Translations under genes and position numbers: made by a program | Assembly (NCBI RefSeq): GCF_963678975.1 | Contig: NC_089285.1 | Span: forward strand, 6,000,694 to 6,064,693 | From: Dysidea avara | Lineage: Eukaryota > Porifera > Demospongiae > Dictyoceratida > Dysideidae | Length of the DNA stretch: 64,000 nucleotides | Direction of reading: 5' to 3' | Shown: positions 48,997-61,239 of the stretch, one piece after another | Numbering within the stretch: position 1 is the first letter of the stretch | How the letters are laid out: each line of letters opens with the position of its first letter | Notes under the pieces: generated by a model | Databases searched by the model: none | Seen by the model: only the letters and a program-made list of their open reading frames with translations | Told to the model about the DNA's origin: nothing

Positions 48997-51900
48997 ATTT
49001 TAATGTGTCTATCTCGTCCACCACTAGCCACTTGTTCCCCATTAGTACTCCAGTCAACACTAAACACTTCATCAACATGACCTGGTAGATCCATCAGTAA
49101 CTTCCTGTTCTTAATATCCCACACCTGTAGGGAAGGGTGGGTAATGAGTGGGTGGGGCTGATGGTGCAGGTCACCTTTAGTGTACTATCTGAACTACCAC
49201 TACACATTAACCTGCTGTCTGCTGACCAGGAGATCTGTATGGGACAGTAGCCAAGAGTTATGTGAGATACATGTACATGCACACAAGTTTAGTACACAAC
49301 TTGGAATGGTATAAAATTATATATAGCACATTATCAGTACTTCCAGATGTGGGTGGGAAGGATTTTTCTTTTTTAAAGAGATTGTATCAGTGCCTGTGTG
49401 ACACTCACATGAGTAAGCAAAGCAGAATGCTACGGTAGCTACTTACAGAGAATGTCTTTAACATTAAGGATGTACCAAGTATGGACATTTTAGAATCAAA
49501 AACATTTAGTGTTAATATACTATGTGACTGGATTTTACAAAACCAGGTTTCCACACACATCCAATTCTTTGACGTTAATCACTTGTAACTTGACAACTCA
49601 ATATGCTATTGAGCTACAATTTTCACACAATGCTTTCATTGCATTATACAATAACAGGTCCAAATTTGAAACTGACAGCATTTTTATACATTGAGTTATG
49701 GTCCTTTAAAGTCACAAATCTGGATGTGTGTGGAAGCCTGGATGTGTCAAATCCGGCCACATAATTATGTTGATTGAAGCATTACAAATTCTAAAAGGTG
49801 CACACTGGCATCTGCAGCACCATCCCATAGACACAGTTAGAACTTTTGTAGATAGCTCCTTTGCATGCCAGTTTATATGACAACTGAACTACTAGTGACT
49901 GTCATTGATCCCTACAAATCTTGACCAACGCAGACCACTTAGAAAGCAATATTATTTAGATATTTACCTAAAACTGCTCAAAACTGCGTCAAAAACCTCA
50001 TCCCTGAAGTACCTTGGGAGGCTGTGCCTTCCAGATCAACCTTCTGCTGCTCCAGATGCCCACTTTGCCAAGCCCTGGATCCACCTCTGCTTTTTTAAAG
50101 TTCAATATGACATCTTCAAAATGCACACATAATCACATACACAATACTAGTTCAGCTCACCTGATATACAGCACTGACATGACCCCTCAAACTAGTGATG
50201 TACCTGTATGGTGTGTATACTAGTAACATTACTAGTGTAACTATCTCCTCACTGACTTGCCCGTCCTGCCATCCCATAACTTCACTGACTTGTCAAATGA
50301 AGCACTAGCAATGAGACGAGCATCAGGAGAGAAACTGACTTGATTGATAAGTTGTTGATGACCTAAACAATATCACACTGTAATAGCCTGATGTTACAGG
50401 GTTTGCAATTTCAAGTAAAATGCATAGTGAGGTTACGCATGTGTATTTGCTATACTGTATTTACTCGATTTGTGCCCCAGGGGTACTATTATTTTTCGTC
50501 CAAAAATAAGGATAACACCCATGGAATAGTGCCGCAATATTTGAGGATGCGCTGCTAATATTTTAAACCTGCCACTACTATAGCTATTCTACATTATAGT
50601 TTTATAAAACAATCACAACACGTTGCTACTTACTTTGTCTACACAGAACCTTCTTTCACTCAAGTCCTTGTAGCACAACTATGTCACCCCTCGTGCTATG
50701 TGGTCAATTTATTAACTAATATCCGGAATTTTCAATATGTGACAGCTGTTCAAGTTTTACCAGGACAATGCATTCCTCAAATCTACATTGAGATTAATAC
50801 TAAAGGTATGAGAGCACTAGTAAAGAGTAATTATGAAAGTATAATGTGGCACTATTCGAGGGTGTGGTACAATTTAAAAACTTTTCAGAAACAAGCTTCA
50901 AATAGTACCGCACTACGGTACTATTCGAGGGTGTGGCATAAATCGAGTAAATATGGTATTTGGCTTTTCTTGAAGTGAAATAAGTCATGTTACACCATCC
51001 CTGTTAAAGAGATTTGTCGAGTGTATAGCAGCCTGAGGCACAATATGGACCATTGTGGTACCAGATAAATCGCTTGCAAAAACACGCATGTGTACGCATT
51101 CACACTACACAATTTGTATGAAATTTCAAGTGTTGAAACCCTGTAGTGAATACTCAGAGGCGGTTGGTCACACCATAACATGATCACACACTGCTATGTG
51201 TAATTGTACAACCAAATATGGCAACAAGTGCATGACAATAATTTTATATCTTAGTTGGAAGGTACACAAGAAGGCTTTGTCAGTGCACTCATTACTAATG
51301 GGTATGTATTGTATAATTCTTAGGAAATAGGAAACAGGAAATTTTACATTAGTGTTTACAAGGTTAAATTACGTACACACACAGCACAAGTGCTGAAGGT
51401 CTGTAGGACTCTTGGTCCTACAACTTCAAACAGGCTGTAGGCCTACAGACCTTCAGCACTTGTACTGTGAAGTCTAATAAAATAAATAAATAAAATACAC
51501 TATAGTTGACACGGATGGGTAGAAATACGCATCCACACACTGCCCAAACGATTATGCTATTGATCATTCGTCTCATTTAGTAACTGTCAACTAGTTGAAA
51601 CTTAGCAACTACATTGAGCCAAGATTAACCTGTAAACCCAAACCCATAACTAAACACTCAACGTTGCCCAATATAATGATAGTCATATCTTTGAACTTGT
51701 TGGGCATCAAAGCCATGAACAAACTACATTCCCAGGTAATATCTTGCATGACAATATGCAGGTTAAACTGTAAGCAGTGCCTTTGAACGCCCACACAAAA
51801 GTGGTATACGTATAATAAGGACACTATAAAACCATAGTACATATTTACTATAAGATATGTACTGTATTGTACCTACCCATCATTCAATGGTTTCTTGCCA

Positions 51901-54900
51901 GTGGATGGTTGCCATAGGAACAGTGTGAAGTCATTAGATCCAGACACAAGCAGTTCTTCACTGATCACTTCCTAATATGGTAATAACCAATGTACTATCA
52001 GTACCTATTACTGGTACTCACCTTCACTGGTGGAGGTCACCTGTGTAGAGTAGAGATTCAAATTAGCAACACATTAAATAATGTCATTACGTGAGGGGCT
52101 AGAAAATCAAGAGCCTTCTCCATATACTATACAATACCAAAATGGCTTCTAGAAACTTCACAGATACCGTATAGTGGGAAATTTTCGAAAGGTCAAATTT
52201 TCAAAAACGAGTGCTTGATAGTAAGTTTGAAAAAATATACTTGATACAGTTTCTCTCTGCCATTACCACGTCGCACTGTAGATAAGACAGATTTATGAAC
52301 CTAACTGGAGGAAGCTAACAATTGTTGTATTGATCACGTGTATGTAGCTACAGTAGAATTTGCTGCTTTGATTGCTCAGTATAGACAAAGGCCGTGGTAG
52401 AATCGTGTCTAGCTACTTATTCCTCCTTTGTGGCTTGAACCATATTGTTTGGTAGACTATACTAGTCTGGCGCCGCCCGCCCCTTCGCAAAAAGTAAGGG
52501 TCTGGTGAAATACAAATACCTAATCATTTCAAAAGGAATTCAAATAGACAGCGCACGTAATGCTTGTTACGTAAGATGATTGCACTTCAATTCGAACAAC
52601 AAAAGTATTGTGTTGCCAAGGCGATTTCTGTGTGAACGTCATTGGCATGCACTAATTGGCTATTGCCGAATCTGGGCGCTAGAAATGATTTAGTATCTGT
52701 ATTTCACCCGACCCTTACTTTATGCGAAGGGGCGGGCGGCGCCAGACTAAGACTATACATGGCTTTAATCCACTGAATGGCCTGCAGATTGAGCCATCAC
52801 TAGTTAGCACTATTCATCACTTCCAGATATTCACTATCATTTCACTCAAGCTGGAATAATAATTTTCTCGAGCTCTTAGGCTTCAAGACTCATGGTGACA
52901 CTCATTGTATAGCTTGCATCGTGTTTGCCAGTGGCCTAGTACCTATAGTTAGCTAACTGATAAAGTAGAAAACATGCAGCACTTACCCTTGTTTATAGTT
53001 TGATAGGTGTTTTTCTGGTAAGCAAATTACATAAATATGTTATTGAAAGGCAGTCGTTTTGAATTTTTTGAATATTTAACCTTTCAAAAATTTCCTTTTA
53101 TACAGATATGTATGAGGTCTCTGATACTGTATACCAATTAAATTTGGCGGTGAACTAAATTTGGTGACTTGGTGATTTGTCACTAAACCGCCAAATTAAA
53201 TTTTCTTCAATATTATTTTGATACCTTGGGTCCAAGCTTTTGATACCAGTTGCAGAAGTAGGTTTCAACATCCCAAGCATGACTTCGTGGATACTACTTA
53301 AATACACCTTTAAATTATCACATGCAAATGGGTGTGGATTACAGACTAGACTAGATAATAGATACTAAACAACTCATACTTGAATAGTGGGCATGGCTCC
53401 ACGTAAGCTTGCAGGTAGCAAGACATGAATTCGTGTGCAGCCATTGATAAATGGGTGAGGCTCTACGTATGCCTACAGACAGCAAATGATCATGATAAGT
53501 GGGCGTGACCCATGACTGCAGAAGGGCCTGGATTTTCTTTAAAGCAGATCAGACCCAGACCTGTCCCATGAAAACGACTCTGCCAGACTCATGCATGCAG
53601 TGACTGAATCCATAATATTTCAACACAAAAAGGATTGTACGTTACAGCACGCACCTTACACCACTCGTGTGCACCGCCAATTTTTCAGTGACAGCATTTC
53701 ACCAAATTACATTTTTGCCAACTGCAATTTTATAGCAAATCACCAAATATCAGTTTTGCCAATATTTGTTGTTATACGGTAGGGCATACAACATTACTAG
53801 CCAGAGAACTACTACACAATACCTTCTGGTTTGTCATTAGCTGATTCATATGGTCCAGTCCTTAACACATAGTCAGTGTTGAGACATAGTGTGTTCACCT
53901 GACAGGAGCTCACATGATCCAGTTACTACTACATGTACACCACTAACCCAGTGACCACATCCTGATAGTGTCCTACATAACATAATATTCCTATGGAAGA
54001 TGACGGAATTCTGCTTTGTATCCTATAGTGTGGAGTACATACACTACTATCCTATAGTGTGGAGTACATACACTACTATCCTATAGTGTGGAGTACATAC
54101 ACTACTATCCTATAGTGTGGAGTACATACACTACTATCCTATAGTGTGGAGTACATACACTACTATCCTATAGTGTGGAGTACATACACTACTATCCTAT
54201 AGTGTGGAGTACATACACTACTATCCTATAGTGTGGAGTACATACACTACTATCCTATAGTGTGGAGTACATACACTACTATCCTATAGTGTGGAGTACA
54301 TACACTACCATCCTATAGTGTGGAGTACATACACTACTATCCTATAGTGTGGAGTACATACACTACCATCCTATAGTGTGGAGTACATGCACTACTATCC
54401 TATAGTGTGGAGTACATACACTACTATCCTATAGTGTGGAGTACATACACTACTATCCTATAGTGTGGAGTACATATACAAGATCCCTAACAGGAATTAT
54501 GTACCATAAAATATTATGTAATTATCAATGCAAAATATAGTGTATACAAGCACAGGCTGTTATGATCGCAGTACACAAAGTGTTATAACTACCAACACAA
54601 TTAATGATAAATGTACGCAAGGACCAAAAGTTGAAAGCAAGCACAAAGCTTGTATAGCTTCTAGAAAAAAATGTTACAGTGGTTGTTACATGTAGACCTA
54701 CATGTAGCTAATTGACTATACTTTCCATTGGCATCACAATAAAAGCTAATGGAGGTAAAAGCTAAGTCCACACTGATCATTTCCAACAGTTTGACTTCAC
54801 ATTTACAAGTCCCATACAATTCAGTCTCACAACTATATGCAGAACGTCTATATATGGTCTGCATATGAGCATACTTACTGATGCATTGGTCTCCATGACA

Positions 54901-55983
54901 ACCATGTTATCCACTGTCTGTGGCCAGTTAGGAATTTCCCCAATTGTTTACCAGTTACTGGGTCCCATATACACACCTGTAGATTGTATGATAAACTGAT
55001 AACAATTGTATCGTGGTGTGTAGAAGAGAAATTTTCACAAGTATTGGATATGTCTCACACTGTGTAGTAGGGTATTAACATACTGTGTATAACTGTGTAG
55101 TATAGTGGAACCTCTCTTAATGGTCACCTGAGTTGGGTGGTCACCTCAGCAAAATGGCCATGTGACTGGTCCCGACTGATTCCTAAACAGTTTGTACAGA
55201 AATAGTTTGCATTAAGCAGTCACCTCTATAACACATATAACAGTCAGCTTTTGGAAGCACTTCGTTATACAAAAAAGCCTCTTACAAAGCAGCCACAGCA
55301 AGTCATAACAGTGAGTAAACCAGGTACACTACTTTATACTTCTATAACATTTTATACTCACAGTTGTCTGTATAGATAAACTTATAGCCACTCCATGGCT
55401 TTGTCTCTTCACATGATTCCAATTAAAGCTCACCCCACAATATGCTAATTTTTTGAATTTATCTCGGAATTTACAGTTGTGTAGTTACTAGTTACCAGGT
55501 AACTGTCTTTCCAGTATAAAAACCATAGCCTTTCCTTCACTGGCTTTGTAGCAAGGCAGCCTAGTGATAATGTCTCCATATAGTGGTTTCTCGCTCTTGT
55601 TGGTCATCCTTTCTGGTTTCTGCTACTTTGTTTATGCCTGTTATGTAAGTAATGGATTGAAGAGTAGGCATGTGTGAGGATAGCTATAATCCCAGGAACC
55701 ATTGTATAAAGGTCAAACCTTGGTTTGTGGCCTATGGCTGCTTTATAGAGATATGATAGTGAGTTAGGCAGCCACCTCTCTATAAAGACCAAATATTTCT
55801 GGACTGAAGGTGACCGCTTTAGACAGGTTCCACTGTAGTAGTAGTAAGAGTATTATTAAGGGTGGTAGAGGGAAATGAGGTGGACAACTCCATACATTTC
55901 ACTCACCTTGCCAGCTTTACAACCTGATTCAATCTTCTTCCCATCTGGTGACCAGGCAATACTGAGGATCCAATGGGAGTGAG
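48997..55983 (-). CDS. NLE1: Notchless/NLE1 (Rsa4-type) WD40 protein, partial and possibly broken
   Basis: Exons in transcript order: 55983-55907, 54976-54879, 53972-53948, 53898-53823, 51971-51877, 50362-50257, 50203-50161, 49234-49175, 49124-48997, all with GT/AG borders. Diagnostic peptides: HSHWILSIAWSPDGKK, ICIWDP-like VCIWDPVTGKQLG, CGHWVNTLCLNTDYVLRTG, LLVSGSNDFTLFLWQP, LINQVSFSPDARLIASASFD, YITSLRGHVSAVYQ, ISWSADSRLMCSGSSDSTLK, DLPGHVDEVFSVDWSTNGEQ. This is the order of Notchless, an assembly factor for the 60S ribosomal subunit in the nucleolus (its N-terminal domain binds the Midasin/Rea1 ATPase; family knowledge). Missing: the N-terminal domain and first blades, about two WD blades between exons 2 and 3, the linker before LLVSGSND, and the last few residues. 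The exon 2 to exon 3 phases still match. Exon 5 ends GATGGG, one base out of phase with exon 6. It may be a paralogue, a decaying copy or an assembly-damaged true gene. Confidence 0.8.
50452..50959. mobile_element. Miniature element with ATACTGTATTTACTCGATTT ends
   Basis: Inverted ends (right end reversed: ATACCATATTTACTCGATTT) enclosing repeats of GTACTATTCGAGGGTGTGG type. It sits in the intron between exons 5 and 6 of the Notchless gene. Confidence 0.8.
51381..51468. repeat. Hairpin, 27-bp arms
   Basis: ACAGCACAAGTGCTGAAGG... mirrored by ...CCTTCAGCACTTGTACTGT, in an intron of the Notchless gene. Confidence 0.85.
52164..53108. mobile_element. Miniature element with ATACCGTATAG...GGAAATTTTCGAAAGGT ends
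   Basis: Left end GGGAAATTTTCGAAAGGT; right end reversed AGGAAATTTTTGAAAGGT. Contains the later insertion 52463-52749. Confidence 0.75.
52463..52749. mobile_element. 287-bp Mutator-type miniature element, perfect 9-bp target duplication
   Basis: Inverted ends of about 50 bp starting TAGTCTGGCGCCGCCCGCCC. Flanked by AGACTATAC at 52454-52462 and 52750-52758. No coding sequence. Same family as the 53-bp element at 48012. Confidence 0.93.
53122..53783. mobile_element. Miniature element with TACTGTATACC/TACCGTATAAC ends
   Basis: Left end runs into AATTTGGCGGTGAACTAAAT; the right end (reversed) CTACCGTATAACAACAAAT runs into TTGGTGATTTG blocks. It encloses copy 2 of the GTGGGCGTGGCT repeat (53390-53570). 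Confidence 0.65.
53390..53570 (+). repeat. Dispersed repeat with 'GTGGGCGTGGCT' units (copy 2)
   Basis: Same unit order as 30422-30680, including the final CTTTAAAGCAG.CAGACC block. Confidence 0.65.
54019..54476. repeat. Minisatellite, 29 bp x about 16
   Basis: Near-identical 29-bp units (CTATAGTGTGGAGTACATAC plus ACTACTATC). Only a few units differ, by single changes (ACTACCATC, ACATGCACT). It lies in the intron of the Notchless gene that spans the missing WD blades. Confidence 0.97.
55103..55835. mobile_element. TA-flanked miniature element, relative of 15760-16330
   Basis: Ends TAGTGGAACCTCTCTTAATG and, reversed, CAGTGGAACCTGTCTAAAGC, flanked by TA (55101-55102, 55836-55837). In the intron between exons 1 and 2 of the partial Notchless gene. 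Confidence 0.83.
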
Positions 55984-56172
55984 CTACATGTATGTAGAGC
56001 AAGAGAGAAAGATAAGATACTACATCAACCTTTTAGTATGTACACTACAATAAGGTACCACTCAATTGTGTTAGCTATACAAGCACATTTCAACAACAAT
56101 ATGAACACCTAAAATGATACCTTTAATGTGACCATTGTAGGAATTAATTGTGAACCACAGTGCTTATATTTT

Positions 56173-56335
56173 TAGTGAAACAAGTAAAAGTTGGAAGGTT
56201 GTCTATACCTGTTGATATACTAGTGGACATTAAAGCCCTAAACTTCAGTCTATACCCATGACTTAATTAGGGATTAAATGTCCACTGCAGGTATAGGCAG
56301 CCTTCACCACTTTTAGCTATTCCTTTGTTTCACTA
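56173..56335. mobile_element. Foldback element, about 65-bp arms
   Basis: TAGTGAAACAAGTAAAAG...TTGTCTATACCTG mirrored by CAGGTATAGGCAG...CTTTGTTTCACTA, with inner arms around GTGGACATT/AATGTCCAC. Confidence 0.82.
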
Positions 56336-56499
56336 CTTTTTTGCTTTGATGAGTTTGATCCCTATAAAATTCCTACTACTTGTTTGTTTGTTTATTTTTT
56401 CATAACATAATGAGCCCACGCATACCACATTAAAAGAAAGAATGGCACCATGCACACCAGAATAAAGTAATTTTACATCAGAACAGGTACCCCAACAAA

Positions 56500-57010
56500 C
56501 AATTATGTAACGGAAAGAGAGGTGACCACCACGCTCTGTTTTCAGCTATGCTCCACCCATTACACAGCACTACAAACAAAGAACAGTATGAGAAGCGTCT
56601 CTGCAATCGATCCAGTTACCATGGAAAATATGGCCAATAAGCATAATAGCCAACACAGCCGCATCACACTATCATAAATCAATACCTGCATTGTCAGCGA
56701 AAATAACTAGGACACAAAGGAGGACAAAGGCAAGTCCATGATTCATGTATTGTATGTACTACAGTTGACATGGCAAAAAGACACATCTCGGGATGAAGCA
56801 ATGCCGAACAATGAAGAAATCAAGCCCATAGTCTGTCAAGTTATGCTTGGCTAGAGGCATCAGTTAGTTAGTTAGTTAGTCAGTTGGCATAAAATTATGG
56901 TGAATAGAAGCTTTATTAAAATTCCGTAGAAAAGGGTTTGGGGCTAGTCTGATTACATTTTTGGGCTTAGATGTGACTAACCAATGCTGCCAAGCTGTCA
57001 TGACAGGAAA
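56500..57010 (+). repeat. Repeat family R (copy 4)
   Basis: CAGCTATGCTCCACCCATTA, AATCAATACCTGCATTGTCAG, CGAACAATGAAGAAATCAAG, a GTTA tetranucleotide run (56863-56880), then GGGCTTAGATGTGACTAACC. Confidence 0.7.
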
Positions 57011-58864
57011 GTGAGGCTGGTTTTAGGGTGATATTTTTGGCTGGAAAGAAAATCCCAGTTCTGTATGATCACAATGCCACAAAACTGCTTTATAGTCATG
57101 TGTTTAAAATAAAATAATGAGCTCATTTATGTTGTTTACGTTTGAATGTCATGGACTTCAATATGAATTCAGCAATTACCCATGTTTTTTTGTGATATAG
57201 GAAAGGTCATTCAACAACAGTTGCAGTGATATGGATGAGTTTAATGTATTGCTCTCATCTTATGATTTAGATGGAGCTGCCAAAAGGTGTGTACTTGTTG
57301 AATATTTTCATTTAACTCATTTAAATTTCAATGAGTTTCAAAGTCGCATAATTGATGCTGTCTTAGAAAAAACAGATTAGTTGGTTATTCAACCCACTGG
57401 CAGTGGTAAAAGCCTGTGTTATCAATTTCAAGCTGTTTATACAAAGCAATCGACACTTTTAATTACGCCAACCATTATTCTGATGCAAGATCAGACACAC
57501 GAGTTGGAAAACTTGGGTTGTTTACTTGGGATCAGCTCAAGTAGATCCCAATGCTGAAAAAAAGGTATTCAGTGCTGATTTGAGTGCAGCAGTGGTTTTT
57601 GTGAACCTAGAATGGTTGATTAGTGACAAAGACAACCATGTAAAGGTTCAGGCACTAAATGCAAACAATCAATTGGGTCCAGTAGCCATACACGAAGCAC
57701 ATCTCGTCTATGATTGGCAAGACTTCAGACAAACATACAGAAAATTGAAGACTTACATGCATTTTTTCCCAATGTTCCTCTGGTGGCTCTCTCTGCCACT
57801 GTTGTTCTTCAAGTAGAGGCAAAATTGAGGTCTTTTATGCACGATCCTTTAATTGAGAGAAGCTCAGTGAATCATGCGAACATTTATTTGGCTGCTAGAG
57901 TGTGAAATTCTACAAGGTAAGATGGCTCAAAACAATCTGTTTCATTAGACTCCAGAGATTTCAACAATTTTGTAGATCTCATAACAGATTTGATTAAGGG
58001 GCAATGTAGCATTATTTGCCTGTCACGTAGGACCTATTGTTTTAGCTTTGAGGGAGAGGGATGTGCTGGCTATTGGATATTATGGCAAAATGAAAGAATC
58101 AGAGAAGAGAGAAGCCTACATCAAATGGAAAGGTGGAGATGTCCAGGTGATTGTTGCCACACATGCATTTGGGCTTGGTATAAATAAGAGTAATGTAAGG
58201 TTTGTCACATGGAATGGTTTGCCTCCATGCATGGGCACGGGAGTTTGGAAGAGCAGGAAGGGATGGTAAACAGTCTTATGCGTACATTTTCTATAATGAT
58301 AATGACATACAGCATGTTGGGTACTGGGCTAGAGACATGGCAAGGCAGCATCGTCCTAGTGACATTGATGATGCTGCACAATAAGAAAATTGCTTCTTCA
58401 GTTATTTGGAGAAGAACTGTCTGACATTACTTACCCCAAGTAAGGTTGTGATATCTGTGATCAAACCATAGGTTTGCTCACAGACAGAAAACCAGAATTA
58501 GCCTTACTTATACAAGCTATTGATGAATTGAAAAGCTTAGGTGAGGTGAAAATTACTGCATGGCTGAGGGGTGGAAATGTTGCTTGGATGCAAAATATTA
58601 TCAAGGCAAATCCTTCAGCATATGGGAAGAGTCCTCATGGACTATCTAAGGAATGGTGGAGGTGCTTTATTCATCAGTGTGCTGCAGCAGGATATATTCT
58701 ATGTGCAATTAAATTAGCTATTTTTGGATCTGCAGCTACAACCATTCAAGGAGTATACGCAAAATTAGAACCAACATCTAAAGGAAGAAATGCATTGACC
58801 AGTCAAGAAGCAGTAATGCTTCCACAGTTGAACGTGCCTAATGAAAAATTGCAGACATCTGTAT

Positions 58865-61239
58865 TAGGCCTGAGCGATTATATCGATTCTACGATTAATC
58901 ACGATTGCCACTGAACAATCGCGATGTCGATGTGTATTATAGAATCATCACGATGTTATGATGTCACACGCATGCGTATTGGCGAATTCAAGATGGCGAC
59001 GCATTCTTTCGCGGAAGAAGATTTAGTAACTTTGTTACCGTTAGAGAACTCGACCAGTGTTGTGTGGAAGCATTTCGGCTTCCCCAGCAGAGATGAGAAA
59101 ATGATAGAACCTGATAAGAAGAAACGAAAACGTGTTTTTTGTAAACTGTGCAAACGGGACTACTCTTATGTTGGGAATACAACAAATTTGTGGCAGCACT
59201 TGGAAGAATGTCACGTGGAAACCTATCGAGAAGCGAAAGAAGAAGCCAAACAAGCCAGTGAGAAGGAGTCGTCGAGTAGTACTACTGCTACGAGTGTTTC
59301 CATGGCCAGCAGCGATCAACCGACGATTGATTTAGTGATTGCTCGAAAGCAGCCTTACCCTCGAAACTCCGCGAGGTTGAAAGTTTTGAATGATGCAGTC
59401 TGTTATTTCATTTCGAGAGATATGCACCCGTATCAAACTGTAAATGACACTGGATTTCGAGCCATGTTAGCTGCCTTCGATCCCCGATATGTTCCCATGG
59501 ACCGCAAAACACTAGCTACTAATTATATTCCCAAGCTTTATGACAAAGAAAGGGAACGGATTTGTGGTGAGTTGTGTAGTTCTGAAATAAGTAGCTATGC
59601 ACTTACCACTGATGTTTGGACTTCACGTCACAATGAAGCCTACACTGGTGTGACGGTTCATTTTGTGGCTAAATCTTTCCAGTTAAAAGCTTACCTGCTA
59701 GAAACCGTTGAATTTCCAGTGGCTCACACAGGTGTTAACATCGCTGCAGAGCTACAGCTGGTACTTGATAATTGGAAACTGCCAGAAGACAACTTATCTG
59801 CTGTTACGACAGATAATGGCAGCAACATTGTTGCTGCCTTTGACATCACAAGATGGCTGAGGATGCCATGCTTTAGTCATACTTTGCAGCTCGCTGTTGA
59901 AGTAGTGCTTAAGCTTCCAGAGGTATCACGAGCTTTAGCTAGAAGTAGACAGCTAATTGCCCATTTCAACCGCTCTTCAAAATCTACTTACCTTTTTAAA
60001 CAAAAACAGATTAGCCTTCAGCACAAACAATTAAGTTTAGTTCAGGATGTTAGTACCCGATGGAATTCAGCCTATTACATGGCAGAACGCCTGTTATCCC
60101 AACAACAGCCACTGTGTGCTACCCTGTTAGAGTTACATAGAGGTGACCTGATGCCATCTGATACAGAGTTCAAGACCCTGGAGCTATTTGTAAAGGTAAT
60201 GGAGCCTCTTGTTGAAATAACTGAATCCATTGGTGCACAAAAGTGGGTAACTATCTCTGCAGTACGTCCTGTGCTTTATAAGTTACTTGAAGTATACTTC
60301 AGACCGAAGGAGGGTGAAAGGATTACACAGCTAGAGAAAACAATGAAGACAGTCATGCGTGCAAACCTAGCAGATCGTTACAAAGGTTCAGTGCTGAAAT
60401 TACTAAACAAAGCTGCATTCTTAGATCCGAGATTTAAGGCACTGTCTTTTCTTCCAGATGATGACAGATTAGATGTGATTGCTTCTATTGAAGCAGAGAC
60501 AGTTATGGTGGCACAAAACATTGCATCAAAAGATACAGAATCAGCAGTGAGTTCATCTGCAGAGTCTGCAGAAGCAACTGAAGAATTGGACTTACCTCTT
60601 TCAAAGAGATGCAAAGTAAGCAAAGCAGAAAAACGCCTCCTTTCTTTTGTCGATGACATAGTCAAGTCTAAACATCGGGGTACAAGTCCTGCTGAAAAAG
60701 CAAAAGCTGAAATCCACAAATATGTAGATGAAGAACCAGAGGCTGAATCACCATTGGTTTGGTGGAGGATGAACAGTGCAAGGTATCCTTGTTTGTCATA
60801 TGTTGCCAGAAAGTATCTTGCTATTCCTGCAACGTCAGTACCAGCTGAGAGGGCATTTAGCCTAGCAGGCCATATTGTTAACCAAAAAAGATCAGCCTTG
60901 TTATCTGACAACGTGAATAAACTAGTGTTTTTGGCAGAAAACTTACCGTGATTCATACCAGTTAAACTATACCAGAATACTATACATGATTTTGATAAAG
61001 TGATTGTATTGAACTATAACTGCTTATGGTCTTGTACTTTTTGCATTGAAATGTTGTACGCAAGTTCATATTGTTTTTTCTTTAAAATAATTCATACAAA
61101 TTATGACATACAGTGTACGTACATACAATGTTGCATGTCAATGCATGTGAAGTTATAACATCGTGATGGTTATCATAATCGTGATATGTTGCTTCTTACA
61201 ATCGTGAAAGTAGCAAAATTTCACAATCGCTCAGGCCTA
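58865..61239 (+). mobile_element. Apparently intact hAT transposon, 2375 bp
   Basis: Terminal inverted repeats TAGGCCTGAGCGATT (left) and its complement at the right (61225-61239). Perfect 8-bp target duplication ATCTGTAT at 58857-58864 and 61240-61247. Subterminal regions contain repeated ATCGTGAT/ATCACGAT-type motifs on both sides (58885-58960, 61150-61230), the usual place for transposase binding. It inserted into the RecQ reading frame; removing it and one target copy restores the junction TSV/SKT in frame. Confidence 0.95.
58993..60951 (+). CDS. hAT transposase with BED zinc finger
   Basis: Uninterrupted, intron-less frame of 652 residues from the ATG at 58993 (AAGATGG context; an upstream in-frame ATG at 58924 would add 23 residues lying in the subterminal repeat zone, so 58993 is preferred). 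BED-type zinc finger about 22-75 with C50, C53, H69, H74. RNase H-like core: TTDVWTS (first Asp), VTTDNGSNI (second Asp), CFSHTLQLAVE, QDVSTRWNSAYYMAERLL. The C-terminal dimerisation region has WWRMNSARYPCLSYVARKYL and IPATSVPAERAFSLAG, whose Glu is the third catalytic residue by analogy with Hermes. All key residues are present and the length is normal for ZBED/Ac-like hAT enzymes. It cuts out and reinserts the element, acting on its terminal repeats in the nucleus (family knowledge). Probably active or recently active. Confidence 0.93.
   Translation: MATHSFAEEDLVTLLPLENSTSVVWKHFGFPSRDEKMIEPDKKKRKRVFCKLCKRDYSYVGNTTNLWQHLEECHVETYREAKEEAKQASEKESSSSTTATSVSMASSDQPTIDLVIARKQPYPRNSARLKVLNDAVCYFISRDMHPYQTVNDTGFRAMLAAFDPRYVPMDRKTLATNYIPKLYDKERERICGELCSSEISSYALTTDVWTSRHNEAYTGVTVHFVAKSFQLKAYLLETVEFPVAHTGVNIAAELQLVLDNWKLPEDNLSAVTTDNGSNIVAAFDITRWLRMPCFSHTLQLAVEVVLKLPEVSRALARSRQLIAHFNRSSKSTYLFKQKQISLQHKQLSLVQDVSTRWNSAYYMAERLLSQQQPLCATLLELHRGDLMPSDTEFKTLELFVKVMEPLVEITESIGAQKWVTISAVRPVLYKLLEVYFRPKEGERITQLEKTMKTVMRANLADRYKGSVLKLLNKAAFLDPRFKALSFLPDDDRLDVIASIEAETVMVAQNIASKDTESAVSSSAESAEATEELDLPLSKRCKVSKAEKRLLSFVDDIVKSKHRGTSPAEKAKAEIHKYVDEEPEAESPLVWWRMNSARYPCLSYVARKYLAIPATSVPAERAFSLAGHIVNQKRSALLSDNVNKLVFLAENLP

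Noticed and set aside
58924-58992. Upstream ATG of the hAT transposase
   Set aside because: The extra 23 residues lie in the subterminal repeat zone and precede a better start context at 58993.
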